64,000 bases of DNA from Leptodontidium sp. MPI-SDFR-AT-0119 (GCA_020726505.1 JAHLEZ010000013.1:2170001-2234000); one strand, 5' to 3'. Shown: positions 14,401-25,253, numbered from the stretch's first letter. Notes: generated from the letters alone by a model not told the origin. Made by a program: numbers and translations.

Positions 14401-14605
14401 TTGCTTATATAGGCGGGATAAGAGCTTATCTTGTAAGTTTATTTTAAGGATTGACTTATTAATTACGCCGCCTTAGTTAGTAAGAATTCTAAACTATTAG
14501 TAGAAGTCTTAAAAGGTTTGTCTTACGGCTTTTATCTTTAATATAGAATAGAGGTTACGCGCTATTTATTACTTATAGAGGTTAGTTAAGAATTTAACTA
14601 CTTAG

Positions 14606-14766
14606 TTAATGTGAAGGGGACAAAGCCTAATCGTATCGACAAAAGAGCCAAAAGTAGTATTCGTTATATATATTCTGTGGATACAACTCTACAACTGGCA
14701 GCCGGCTATATAAAGGGGTAGTCAAGTCAGCTGACAAGCTCTCACGTGCCATCCCCACCACATTAA
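14606..14766. mobile_element. 153-bp TTAA-flanked MITE-like insertion inside RIPed gag
   Basis: TTAA at 14606-14609 and 14763-14766 brackets a 153-bp insert absent from the related copy, where the site reads ACTTAGTTAATTAAG with a single TTAA (near 3930-3945). The insert begins TGTGAAGGGGA and ends TCCCCACCACA, giving an imperfect terminal inverted repeat (TGTGnnGGGGA). It keeps ordinary CpA dinucleotides, unlike everything around it. TTAA duplication is the hallmark of piggyBac-type transposition, so I read it as a non-autonomous piggyBac-like element. It has no coding capacity. Confidence 0.7.
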
Positions 14767-15750
14767 CTAAGTCGAGCGCATTTGTGATGTTTCCGTCGTC
14801 GTTAAGCGTCGGGGACAAAAAAGAGGGTTCTAAGAACGTGCGAGCTATTCCTTTTATTTGTGTAAGTAACTAGTCCTTTCAGTAGTCGTTATTGACGAAG
14901 TATTTATTATACCGGCGTAAGGCGTTTTAGACCTAGACTTCTTATAAACGTGGACTATAGTTAACGCCGTCTAAGAGCTTATCGTAAAGGTTAGGGATTT
15001 TCTTAATTCGTAAGGCCGTAGACATCTGGGACATCCTAAGGAAAGAGGGGGAATAACAACGTAAGATACAAGAAGGTTAGTAGTTATTATTACTATTGTC
15101 GTTTAGTAGTCTACTAGGACTAAGAGTAAGGGTATTTCGTATTAGTCTTACTTTATAAGGGGACTTAAGAGCCGGAGTCTCTTTAACAGTAGGTTAAAGG
15201 GATTCACTAGACTAGAAGGTTATAGACTTACTCGTAGACTTATAGTTCCTAAAGTCGCTGAGGGGCCGCTACGTATATAAGGTAGCCCTTAATATACTTG
15301 TCTCCGCTAGGCTTTTAGCCAGTTATTCCTCTAGAAGGCGGAATCGCCGTTCTAAGTCCGTCTCTATAAGTGTGTCCTAAAGTGTAGTATTAATAGTATA
15401 CGGAGGACCGCTAGGGGGTATAAAAGAAGAATTAGACGACATATTGCGCTTTATCGTAAAAGTAGCTTTTGGCTTGACTTTTTAAGTAGGGGGTAAGTCT
15501 CTAGTAAAGAGAGGTTGTCGACTTCGTCAAGTAAAGGCAGAAGTTAGAAAAGAAAAGGAGGAGATGACTAGCGGAGTAACTATCGACTTCGCTATTAATA
15601 AAGGTTTAAATGTTACTATTTGTCAAGCTATGAGGCTTAGTATAAGCCTTTCCTGTATTTAAGCTTCTAGGTCGTAACTACTCACAAGAGAATTAAGGGG
15701 CGAGAGATATTTACTGTCTTCTTAGACGTAAAAAAAAGAGTTATAAATAA

Positions 15751-15997
15751 TGTGACGCTTGCCCTAAAAAGACGGCAATTACGTGTAACTGACGCCTTAT
15801 ATATTAACACAAGAGATATATAACGATACTAAGTATTAACTTAGAATCTATAATTATAAAGAAAAGAAAGTAAGGAAAGAAGAAGTCTATATACAAGAGA
15901 TTAGTATGCCTAGCACTATAGTAATCTCAGTACGTCCCGATCAGGCAGTACTAAGTGGAGCCGGTAGAAATGAGGCTCTGGGCAGCGACAGTCGTCA
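15751..15997 (-). repeat. 5' LTR of the full gypsy element (247 bp)
   Basis: Plus-strand ends are TGTGACGCTTGCC and GACAGTCGTCA. It matches the LTRs at 8159 and 4986. The primer-binding site should lie just inside at about 15735-15750, but the sequence there is too AT-rich to assign a tRNA. Confidence 0.88.
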
Positions 15998-16556
15998 CAA
16001 TAATAATTTATACACGTAAACAGGGTTAGGCCTAGAAACAGTTAGGTGTTTAAAAAGTTAAATTTAAAATTAAAATTAAAAAAGCGTTTAAAATATAAAT
16101 TATTTCTAAGTTATAAAAAAATATTTTATAAATATTAATACTATTTAAGTATTTATTAATGAAATGATTTTATAAAAATAAATAACAAAATCCTTATTAT
16201 TAAATTTTCGAATCTTAAAATTTTTTTATAGTAATAAATACTTTATTATTTTAAAAAATTATAATTAGTAATATAATTATTATTAAAATAAGGGTTAATA
16301 ATAGCGACCCGACTTAAAAGATAATCGATAATTAAATCCTATAAAATTCGATATGATTTTTTACAAAAGCAAGGGGGAGTAATGCTAAGGGGGATTATTA
16401 AAGGAAGTTATAAACGAGCGACGCGAAAAGAAGTTATACGATTTGGCATGACTGGAGTGGTTGGAGATGCGGTGAGACATGCAGTGGGATGTACGGTGGG
16501 GCATGGTTCTTTTACTTTAGTGGCTTCAACGACGTTGATGGTGGGACTGTTCGCGG
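15998..16556. other. AT-rich spacer between gypsy element and gene island
   Basis: 15998-16370 is almost pure A/T, with no repeat or frame that I can assign. Composition turns normal near 16380-16450. A short plus-strand frame at 16382-16591 has no recognisable features and is probably not a gene. Confidence 0.5.
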
Positions 16557-17075
16557 TTAAAGGAAACTTACGAGTTTATAACTTGAATTGAGGACTTGCA
16601 GTGTGCGATTAGCCTTGGAATGGTGGAGTTTCGGTAGGAACTTGATGTTGGAGTTACATATTGCTTCAGAGAGAGTAAATGTGAGAGTTCTCGAAATGGA
16701 GAAGTTTCTCTTGAGCCTGTCTCGGGAGCTGTAGAGTTTTCGTGGCGGCTCGACATCAAGTAAACTCGAAAGTTTTGACTCCTGTTGTGACTTAAGTTGG
16801 GATCGAGGAATCGCAGGGGGGGATTGGCTTTGGAGCTGCGTGGTTTTTTGGCTGGGACAGACGTGGTGTCGTGGAGTGGTGCAGCTTCTTGACCCCCTCT
16901 TCCGGCCGCCCAGCCGTCTTTTCGCCCGAGTATTTGTCTCGCGCTTTGTCCCTAGGTCGATCTCCTGCAGCTTGCCCAACGAAACCGACTGCCTCTGGAT
17001 CTCCACTTCCTTCTTCCGCTCCCCTTCGCCTTCTAGTTTAGTATTCGCGGCCGTGGAAGTTGTGGTTGTATATCG
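16557..17075 (-). pseudogene. C-terminal fragment resembling the C9orf78/Tls1 (Hep59) splicing-factor family
   Basis: The minus strand has an intron-acceptor-like TTCTCAG at 17076-17082, then an open frame. It encodes a Lys/Glu-rich stretch, then SLGKLQEIDLG, then NTRAKRRLGG. From memory, fungal Hep59-domain proteins (C9orf78/Tls1, a spliceosome-associated factor) carry an LGKLQEIDLG motif followed by Arg-rich RTE-A-RRLGG sequence. After RRLGG the frame turns into low-quality sequence, so the usual C-terminus is missing. A fragment resembling the N-terminus of the same family lies at 17261-17569 on the opposite strand. I infer a rearranged, broken gene; family assignment rests on short motifs only. 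Confidence 0.4.
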
Positions 17076-17260
17076 CTGAGAAGACTCAAAACCATTCTTA
17101 GCGTCTAAACTGCGTCACGCTAGTACTTCCCATCCTAACCACATCTAAATGCAGTTCTGGGGGACTTCCTACACTAGATTATGCAATCAGCCTTCGCTCA
17201 AACATCCCTCGATCTCGACGTCCCCACGTTTATCCCAACCTACAACACCACCCTCAAAAA

Positions 17261-17569
17261 ATGACCACCACACCAACTCCCGACCCGCCCGCCCAAACAA
17301 TCCTCTTCCGGCCCTTTAAGAAGCGCAAGATCTACCGGCAGCGCACAGCTGCCGGACCCCACGTCTATGTCGGGTGCCGAGACGGACGCTCGGTGCCGCA
17401 GAGCATCGACGAGCTGATTGCTGCGTCTTCGGCTGGCGGTGAGGGAGAGGGCGATGGGGATGGGATTGGGGAGAGGGCTGTGGAGGGGGTGGTGAGGAGG
17501 TTTGCGCCGCAGATGTGGATTGCGGGGGGTGGTGAGGAGGTTTGGGGATGTTGTCGATAGGCATATGTG
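17261..17569 (+). pseudogene. N-terminal fragment resembling the C9orf78/Tls1 (Hep59) family
   Basis: ATG at 17261 opens a frame with ILFRPFKKRKIYRQR near residues 13-27, like the basic KKRKxYRQR start of fungal Hep59 proteins. Near the end comes RRFAPQ, and in a shifted frame GDVVDRHM just before a donor-like GTGAGT at 17567. A 40-bp direct repeat (17485-17504 and 17525-17544 share GGGGGTGGTGAGGAGGTTTG) shifts the frame by one and makes the original frame stop at 17558-17560. A CATGTC...AAGCGAGAA segment near 17645-17672 could be a degraded next exon. The matching C-terminal fragment is inverted at 16557-17075. A non-coding explanation remains possible. Confidence 0.35.
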
Positions 17570-17903
17570 AGTGTTTCTCGTCTTTCGTTCTTGGGTCGGG
17601 AGGCGTGTGGTGCGTATAGGAGTGAGCCGTGTCATGTCCAGAATCCATGTCAATCCACGCCAAGCGAGAAAAAAAAGCAACTAGCCCACGAGATTGGGGT
17701 TCAGCCGCAAAACTAAAGCTGCAACGACACGTGGACGACGGAGAGCTGAAGTGCTCTATTTTCTCTCCACAGTCGACATCAGATCTCCGAATCCATTCTT
17801 CCAATCGACCTCCATCAAAGAATTTGTTCTTACAAGCTGCTCGATTGACTGCACTCTTTCAGAGATAAGGGACACGTGATTATTGCTCAAACGCCCGCAC
17901 CTA

Positions 17904-20900
17904 ATGTCCTCCGAAAACCTCTCCGACAGCAACGATGTCCACGAAACCAAGGAAACAATCATCCGGCGACTCGAAGCAAAACCCGAACGGGTGATCCGCA
18001 TACGCCGTCAACGCCAGCCATGGATTCCACCCCAAGACGCCATCAACAAATCCTGGGCGCGCTCCAGCGTCAAAATCTTCAGTGCCGCCACCACCGTCCT
18101 GCCCGTCTCCGATCCAGATGGAGCAGACCACCAACAAGCATCTCCGCCTCCAGAACAAGGGCAACTGGTAGCTGCGAATTTCGACGAGGCGGCTAAGGTG
18201 TGTAGACAGAAGGTGGAGAAGATTGTCAAGGAGCACCAGAGGGTCAATCAGCGCTACCGAGATCCACATTTTGATATCGATTTGGATCTCAAGTCGAGAA
18301 AGGGGATCTGTCTGGGTACTTTGGCGGATCCTACGAGGTGGATTATCAAAGATGGGCCTGATATTCGACCTAATCCTCACCTACCCAAGTCTGTCAAACG
18401 TGTCGATGTGAGTGATGGACCTATACTCCTCTAGCGACACGATAGATAATAACTGGGACTATTTAGAAAGTCTTCGACAAGAGCAAAAAGACATTTTCAC
18501 CTGAGAAGGCATCTTCCGGTAAGCATCTTTCCCCATAATATTGAGCTTGGGTTAACCAAAGTAGCGGATATCATCCAAGGCAAAGTTGGAAACTGTTGGC
18601 TCATGGCATCGCTGACTGCTTTGGCAACCATGCCCGAGATGATCTCGCGCTTATGCGTAGCCAAAAATGAGAGTCAGTATCGAAATACTGCCTTGTGATG
18701 CGTGGCTGACCCCGGGATCGTAGACATTGGCGTCTATGGCTTTGTGTTTTATCGAGGTTTGCAACCACCTTCAGCAGAATAAGACGCGAGTTAATTGGAG
18801 AGCAGATGGCGAGTGGATACCATCAATCATTGATGACAGTCTGTATCTCTCAACTGCCGACTGGGATTCCCAAACGGAATACGGGGGCTTCTCACTTGAG
18901 CGGTATGTCCTGGAGAAGAGCGAACTTGAGGACAAAGAGAAAGAGCACTTGAAGCTCCATCAAACAGGCTCGAAGGCTCTATGGGGTGGCCACTGTCGAA
19001 ATGAGAACGAGACTTGGCTTCCTCTATTTGAGAAAGCTTATGCTAAAGCTCATGGCGATTATTACTCGATGAACGGTGGTTGGCCAGGGTATGCTTCCAT
19101 TTCACCCCTCTCTCTCACCTCCTCTCTTAAAAACTATAACCAGTGACTCTCGAGCCTAACAAATTTCAAATCATAGAGAGGGCCTCGAAGATCTCACAGG
19201 AGGAGTCACAACGGAACTCCTAACATCCGACATCTTAAACGAAGAAGAGTTCTGGAACAACGATTTGCAAAACGTGAAAAAGAAGTTCCTGTTTAGCTGT
19301 GCAACCGGGGTCCTAGACGCCATTCACAAGGACTGGAAGCGCCAAGGCATTGAGGAATTGCACTCGTATACCATCATGGAAGCCAGGGAGATCAATTTGG
19401 AGGATAAAGACGGCGCCTCCAAACAGACTCGACTGTTGAAACTCCGGTGAGAATCTTTAGATGTTTGAGTTTGGGTGTACCGCAGTCTGACTCGAGTAGG
19501 AATCCATGGGGCACTCCAAAACATGGATCTTGGCAGGGGGCTTGGAGTGATGGGTCGAAAGAGTGGACAGCGGAAACTCTCGAGGAACTCAATCACCAGC
19601 AGGGAGTTGACAGCGTTTTTGTAAGCTCTTCCCCTCAGTGGTCCTTCGATATTCCCCGCCTTTTCATGGGTACAGACATCTATCCAGCTCTAAAGCCATG
19701 TCTAAAAGTGATCTGCGGCGGTCTCAACTTGCCAAAACACGCTCCAAATCCCGCCCTGATAGAAAAGGTATTGAGACTAACAACATGTAGTGGATTTCCT
19801 ACGATGATTTTCTTCGAAAATACGAAGTAATCGACAGAACTCATCTCTTCCTGGAGCCAGAATGGAGAATCGCCCAACAATGGACGAGCATCGAGGTCCC
19901 CTGGAGTGCTAGCTACCACGAAACCTTTCAATTCACATTCAAGAAACCCCCTAACGCCGATTCCCACGTGGTAATTGTTCTTTCGCAACTCGACGATCGC
20001 TACTTCCGAGGTCTTGAAGGCCAATACTTCTTTAAACTGAATTTCAGATTGCACGCTTCCGACAACCTGGGTGGAGACGACTATATTGCACGCAGTCATG
20101 GAAATTCTGTGATGTTTCGGAGCGTTGTTGCGGAATTGCCCGATTTGCAGGATGGAACGTATTCCGTTGTTGTCAAGGTAGTTGCGGAGCGCAACCAAAA
20201 AGCACCATCTGTGGAGGACGTGGTGGAGAAAATGTGTCGTGACACCACGGACAGATACCATGAGAAATTCTCTCAAGTGGGATTATCATACAACGTTGCT
20301 CATTCCAAAGGCGCCGGTACCATGGAAGCGCGGATCCAGAAGAGAAAGGGGGAGGAGAAACGGAAGGCTTGGAAGCTGAGGCATGAGGAGCAGAAGAGAC
20401 ATGTGCGAAAATACATGAAACGGGAAAAAGTTCATAGGGCCGCATTGCTCGATCCCAAGGAGCCAAAGGTCGAGAGGACCGAGAGGACCGCGATTGCCAG
20501 GAGAGGTTCGGTCGCAAAGCAACCTCGAAGGGGGGTTGCGGGACATGCTGATCCTCGGCCAAGTCGCGCAACTACTCTACCAGCCATGTACAAAACAGAC
20601 AGCGCCGAGAGCAGCACAGCACAAGGACCAAGCGAAATGCCATTCTCTACCGTGCAGAACATCCCATTAGTCCAAGAGCCGGAAGAACTCCCATCTATCG
20701 CTGAAAACGTCTCATCGGAACTTGAGCCAGGTTCAATGCTCCTACCTATCAGGAGTCCCTCAACGCCAGGGCATCCCACCCAGCGCAACGCAACCCAGAC
20801 AGAAGTTCCTCCTCATGACCGAGACGAATTCCTCTCCGATCAAGAGTTCGGCTCAGCAGCATCCTCAGAATACCACACGGACACCGACTCCATAAACAGC

Positions 20901-21378
20901 TTCTACCCCTCCGACGACTACCGTCGACTCTCCTACGACCCACCTCGCGGGCCCCGACCAAAAGAGCGACCTGGACCTTTCGAAGAAGACGACAACATCG
21001 ACATTACTGATCCCTGGAACGCAGTTTGTGTTGTAAGTGTATTCTCGGATTCTCTTCTCCACTCTCGGAATCCATGACAAGGCCTCGCACAATCGAGTTC
21101 CTTCAGTTACCAATTTCCTACTAGTCTTGGCACATTCAGACGTTTTAATAGAACAATCTAATCCCGATAATCTGTAGGTCGGTCTGAGAGTGTACTCCAA
21201 AGATCCAGCTCTCCGTATTGAGGTCGTGATGCCGGGGGAGGGGGAGAAACCTGGGTTGGATATTGATGATAAGCAGGCGGGGGTGCCGCTGGAAGTGAGT
21301 AAAGAGTTGCCGATTAGGAGGTTGAATAGGAGTTTCACGAGTCCTGTAGTGAGGAAATCGGAGTGGGGTAATCCTTGA
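17904..21378 (+). CDS. Calpain-type cysteine protease (family C2), nine exons
   Basis: Cytosolic calcium-type protease fold. I place exons at 17904-18407, 18467-18518, 18562-18672, 18724-18756, 18806-19088, 19177-19446, 19500-19620, 19791-21032 and 21178-21378. All junctions are GT-AG and all phases agree, giving 938 aa. The catalytic triad is complete: Cys197 in QGKVGNCW, His390 in ELHSYTIM, Asn419 in RNPWG. The region after about 459 (WISYDDFLRKYE, then a C2-like beta region) is usual for calpain domain III. From about 585 there is a long Lys/Arg-rich helix (MEARIQKRKGEEKRKAWKLR), then a Ser/Pro/acidic disordered tail of 300 residues. ATG at 17904 is used because upstream in-frame sequence has no ATG. 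No RIP damage is seen. Substrate is unknown; it is not clearly PalB/Rim13. Confidence 0.88.
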
Positions 21379-21904
21379 CTGACATCTCATACTTGATCTG
21401 ATATGGATATGTTGAGGATGGAGAAGATTTTAAGGGGCCAATTTCGAAACCACTGTTTGATAGAATAAATCGATATGTTGTGGTTTTATTCCCTACTTCT
21501 TGCTGCATGCTTAATCTAGAAGCTCTATGTCTTCGATAGGGATAGTCGCTATGAGAATAAATCTGAGAGGGATTCGACAAACACATACCTTGCATCCGGA
21601 CCATTCTTCCTTTTGCGGAATGTCACGTGAATTCTAGGCTTCCACTTCGCTTTTCAGCGAAGTCAAACCTACAACCAGCACATGAACATTTCTTCATAAG
21701 CTCTCAAGCAAAAAGAGAAAGCTCTTTTCACCACAAAATTCAACACACCTCCCAGTCTCGTTGAATCTTGACATCGACTTGCGGAGCATCAGCCAGATCA
21801 CGATTTACTAATCATCATCATCATCGTCTCCAACCAATCAGGCGACAATATCAGTCACTCTCAACCCCTCAAACCTCACCACACCTCTTCAAACACCATT
21901 CGAA
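21379..21904. other. Intergenic spacer and probable promoter of the stub at 21905
   Basis: No gene seen. After the calpain stop the sequence is unremarkable to about 21640. 21690-21904 is C/T/A-rich with CTCACC and CATCATCATC runs, like a fungal 5' leader, ending CCATTCGAAATG at the start of the next frame. Confidence 0.4.
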
Positions 21905-22045
21905 ATGCCACCACCTCCCCCCGCCTTCACATTCACCTCTCACCCCTCCCTTTCACCCTCCACCGTCCCCTCAGCCACCTAGCGCACCACCCACCCCTAC
22001 TACGAAGATGCCGACTTGTAGTCTGCCAGAACGAGGTCTTGCCCG
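21905..22045 (+). pseudogene. N-terminal stub of a gene (possibly BTB/POZ) truncated by Helitron insertion
   Basis: ATG at 21905 follows a CT-rich leader and encodes a Pro-rich start (MPPPPPAFTFTSHPSLSPS), an in-frame TAG at 21980, then TTHPYYEDADL and a second TAG. In a shifted frame the next residues read CQNEVLPVAARP. Together this resembles a fungal BTB start (acidic ADL-VC...E-F/L-PV). Similarity then ends and Helitron coding sequence begins on the other strand at about 22045. I infer a gene cut by the transposon and decaying afterwards. The BTB guess is weak; that the gene is broken is clear. Confidence 0.35.
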
Positions 22046-22608
22046 TCGCGGCTCGGCCGTAAATATTCTAACATAGCATCCCCCTTCTTACAACAAAGCT
22101 CGAAGTCTTTATCTGCCCCTGCTTCCTCGATCCAATGGCGTGCTGTGCAATATATACACTCATGCCTCATCCGTCCGACGGTATACTGGTCCGTAAACAC
22201 ATATACGGACCGAAATCCAAAGCCGGAAACAGGTGCTGGCGCAGCTAGTACATTCGGAGGTCTGCCTACAGGCCGGCGAGGTGCAGGAGGAGGAGCATTC
22301 GCTCTATCGGCTGCAATTTGAGCATTCGTCCGCCGGCGACGCTTTGCAGGTCGAGGATTGTCCGCAACACGTGCAACTGACGCGCTACGGGTCTGTCGAG
22401 GAGCATTCGGGTCGATTTCACCTAGAGGTTGTCGTAGAGAAGCTGCAGTTGGCTATATTAGTTAGTAAGTGCCTTAGAACGCGAGTTACGGACATACCCG
22501 ATGGCGGTTACAATCGTCGTAAGCTCTCCCAACACGATTACGGGTGAAATCGCTGGCCGGACGATAAGGCTTACAGGCCCTACACCACTTCGGAGGAGAA
22601 GAATCCAT
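22045..22608 (-). pseudogene. Helitron Rep/helicase N-terminal fragment, intron still recognisable
   Basis: On the minus strand, ATG at 22608-22606 begins a 37-codon exon (to 22498) with a zinc-finger-like KWCRACKPYRPASDF...YDDCN. A 45-bp intron (22497-22453, GTATGT...TATAG) follows, then an open exon to about 22045. The exon carries RRRRTNAQIAADRA, GRPPN and then CIYCTARHWIEE...CCKKGDA...L-YLRP. The C-x2-C-x-A-x-HW-x2-E ... CC-x2-G pattern is diagnostic of fungal Helitron proteins, at the start of the Helitron-like N domain. The rest (Rep, helicase) is absent, so this is a 5' piece only. It shows no RIP stops. The junction with the gene stub lies near 22040-22060. I cannot place the 5' TC terminus. 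Confidence 0.75.
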
Positions 22609-22874
22609 TACAACCAATATAATATAGCTAATCAACGTAATACGGACTCGTCAAAAGATATTTACAGGCTAGTACGGACCGCAAAACGCGTTTTAGTGTA
22701 TTGAAAGCACGTGGCGGCTACTCGCGGGTATTACTAGATAGAAGGTCGAGGATTCTGGTGTTCCTGCCAGGGCGACGGGCCAGCGCTGCGGCTAATCAAA
22801 AGCCCCCAATCCCCTAGCTGCAGCTAATGGGAGAGCCGTATTTTAACAATAATATCCACATTTACTGCAATGTA

Positions 22875-23661
22875 AGAGTTGTGGCCACAGCTCGTGGGCC
22901 CCCTTAAGCGAGAATATCAAAAAACCCTTTGATTTTAAAATTTTATAACTTTTTCAAATTCTAATAATTTTTCTTAAAAGTCCATAATAATATAAAAAAA
23001 TAAATATTTATAAAGAAGCTTTAATTATATTTTTAAATTTATAAGCTAAAGTTTAAATTTTAGTGACTTTATATAAAAGTATTAAAACGTTAAATATTTA
23101 TCTTTTTTAAACTCGATTATTAGAATTAATAATTAATAGTTTCTTATTTTAAAAAGACTTTATAAAATAATACGTATAGCTTTAATATATATTTGAATTT
23201 AAACTTAAAATATAAATTTTTATTATAATTATAAAAGTTTTAAATAAGTATAAAAACAGAAATTTTAAATGAAATATACTCAAATTTGAAATTTTAATAT
23301 CTTTTTAAAAGTTTATAATAATATAAGAAATTTATATTTTAATATTAAATTTAGTGTAATATTAAATATTTACTTAAAGATTAATATATATTTATAAATA
23401 CTTAAAAATATTAATATTTAATTAAAATAATTAAAATATAATATAATATAATATAACACAATAACACCGTTATATAAATGTATTTATAATTTAATAATAA
23501 ATTATAAATTTAAGAATATAATTAAATAATTAAAAATAATACTCTTTTATTTATATATAAACTTAAAATTAAGAAATTTTATTAATAAGTCGCGAAATTA
23601 TAAGATTATAAAATTTTGATGTTCTCGCTTAGGGGAGCCCACGAGCTGTGGCCACAACTCT
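22875..23661. mobile_element. 787-bp TIR element with TA target duplication, RIPed interior
   Basis: The left end reads AGAGTTGTGGCCACAGCTCG and continues inverted to TATC at 22918. The right end (23618-23661) is its inverted copy over about 44 bp with a few mismatches. TA flanks both ends (22873-22874 and 23662-23663), fitting Tc1/mariner/pogo-type insertion. The interior is almost pure A/T with no frame, so it is a MITE or a RIP-erased transposon. TIRs themselves remain GC-rich. Confidence 0.8.
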
Positions 23662-23663
23662 TA

Positions 23664-25253
23664 AGATAGACGAGTTTTGAACAGCTCGCTGTCGCTCGCT
23701 GTCGCTCGCTGTCGTGAGATTTAAGATAAAATGAGAGGAATTACGGACACTTACGGATAATTATAAATAATTACGGGTAAGATAATGGAAAAGCAATCCG
23801 TAAATGGCTCGTAAATGAACCGAAAACTAAGTAAGACCTTATAAAATTTCTAGGTATACTATATTACACGTAGAGTTTATATTAGGGGGTAAGAGAATAT
23901 AAAGACCTGCCTTAGAAGTAACCCGTGACGCTACTATATAGAATTGCCCGTAAGTAAAGACTAGCGACCGCAAATCCACCCTTACCGCCTTAAAGGACTG
24001 GCCCTACGACTTATTAATTGTTACGACCTACGATGCGCCTCGTAGGCGCAAAGGTGGGGCTAATAAAGGAGGAAGAGGGGTAGAAATTAAAGTCGAAGCT
24101 AATATTAGTTAAGTTTTCGAGAGCACAGATTCGCTATTAAACTTCGCCATGGCGTTAAGAACGACCTAAGGATTAAGGGGGAAAAGACCTGCCGTCGACT
24201 AACCGTAGCAGATTATCTTCTTCATTATATTCTCCCGAATCTCCTCCCACGCAGCGAAGAAGTCGACCTTATCGAATATTACATCTCTAAATTAAATAGA
24301 GGCCCAAACCGCGTTTTATTAATATGCCTTTATAAGAGCAAATATTCCGACATCGAGAGGTTATAAAAAGTGAGTCGAATAAGAGGGAAGAAGGAAGAGT
24401 ATAATATTATGAGTCTACGTATACTACTTAAAGTAATTAAAGAGGTAAGAGAAATAGCCGTTTATAATTAATAACCTTCAGCTGTTTCCGATATCGTAGT
24501 TTATATACTTCTCGAAGCGCTCGATCTATTAATATATGTTAATATTATTAATAAAACTAGTAAGAGTTACTACGAGGATTGTGTCGTTTTTACCTTATTA
24601 TCAAAGAGCTTTTCCGCTATTACTTCTCCCTTAATTATTAAGTACGACTCGATACTCTCACTAACTACAAAAACCGTCTCTAAAGAAGTTAACGATTCTC
24701 GATTGTCAGAATCTACGAGATACACGGATTTAACTATAACGTTCTTAGTTTCTTCTAGTATACTATTCCTACTTTTTTTTATTTTTAAAGTTTTATTTTC
24801 GCTTAAGTATATTTATTATTAAAATATAATTATAATTAAAGATTATAATTATATTTAAGAATCAAATATAAAGTTATTAATAAATTCTCGCTTTATTATA
24901 TTTTATTTAGAAAATTATAATAATTATATTTAAGAAATAAATTTAAAGTTATTAGTAAATTCTAAGAATTAACTTATTATAAGCGTTTTTATGAAACTGA
25001 AAATATTAAAGTTATTATATAATAAAATAAATATTAAATATTAAATACGTTATATAATATAATAATAATATATTTAATATTCTTAATACTTCTTTATCTT
25101 TAGTTCGATTCTGTATATAACTCTTAGTAAAAATAACTTTATTATTTATTAAAAGAGTTAATAAAAAGTATAGGGATTTTTACCCTTTTTTTTCTGTCGA
25201 AGTCTTATTGTCTTTTAATTACTTTTTAAATTTGAATATTAATACTAATGTCG
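23664..25253. other. RIP-degraded block with short repeats and an LTR scrap
   Basis: 23683-23714 has three tandem copies of CTCGCTGTCG. 23740-23840 is a Helitron-coloured stretch rich in TTACGG. 24019-24045 shares 27 bp with the start of the LTRs at 58683 and 60709 (TGTTACGACCTACGATGCGC), so an LTR end is buried here. 24050-24700 holds broken frames with RIP-type stops that I cannot assign. 24760-25253 is simple A/T-rich sequence. Confidence 0.5.

Larger units (their letters stand above)
8159..15997 (-). mobile_element. Full-length Ty3/gypsy LTR retrotransposon, RIP-inactivated
   Basis: Two 247-bp LTRs (8159-8405 and 15751-15997) bound 7.3 kb of internal sequence. The plus strand just inside the left LTR reads ACCCCCCCCTCT, which on the minus strand is a polypurine tract abutting the LTR. 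That makes 8159-8405 the 3' LTR and sets the orientation. On the minus strand at 10933-10950 the reverse transcriptase signature reads YLDNIL where gypsy elements have YLDD. The catalytic second Asp has become Asn, a G-to-A change expected from RIP. Gag lies at about 13600-15740 and protease, RT, RNase H and integrase leftwards. All frames carry many TAA/TAG stops. I found no clear target-site duplication. A 153-bp insertion sits in gag at 14610-14762. Confidence 0.85.
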
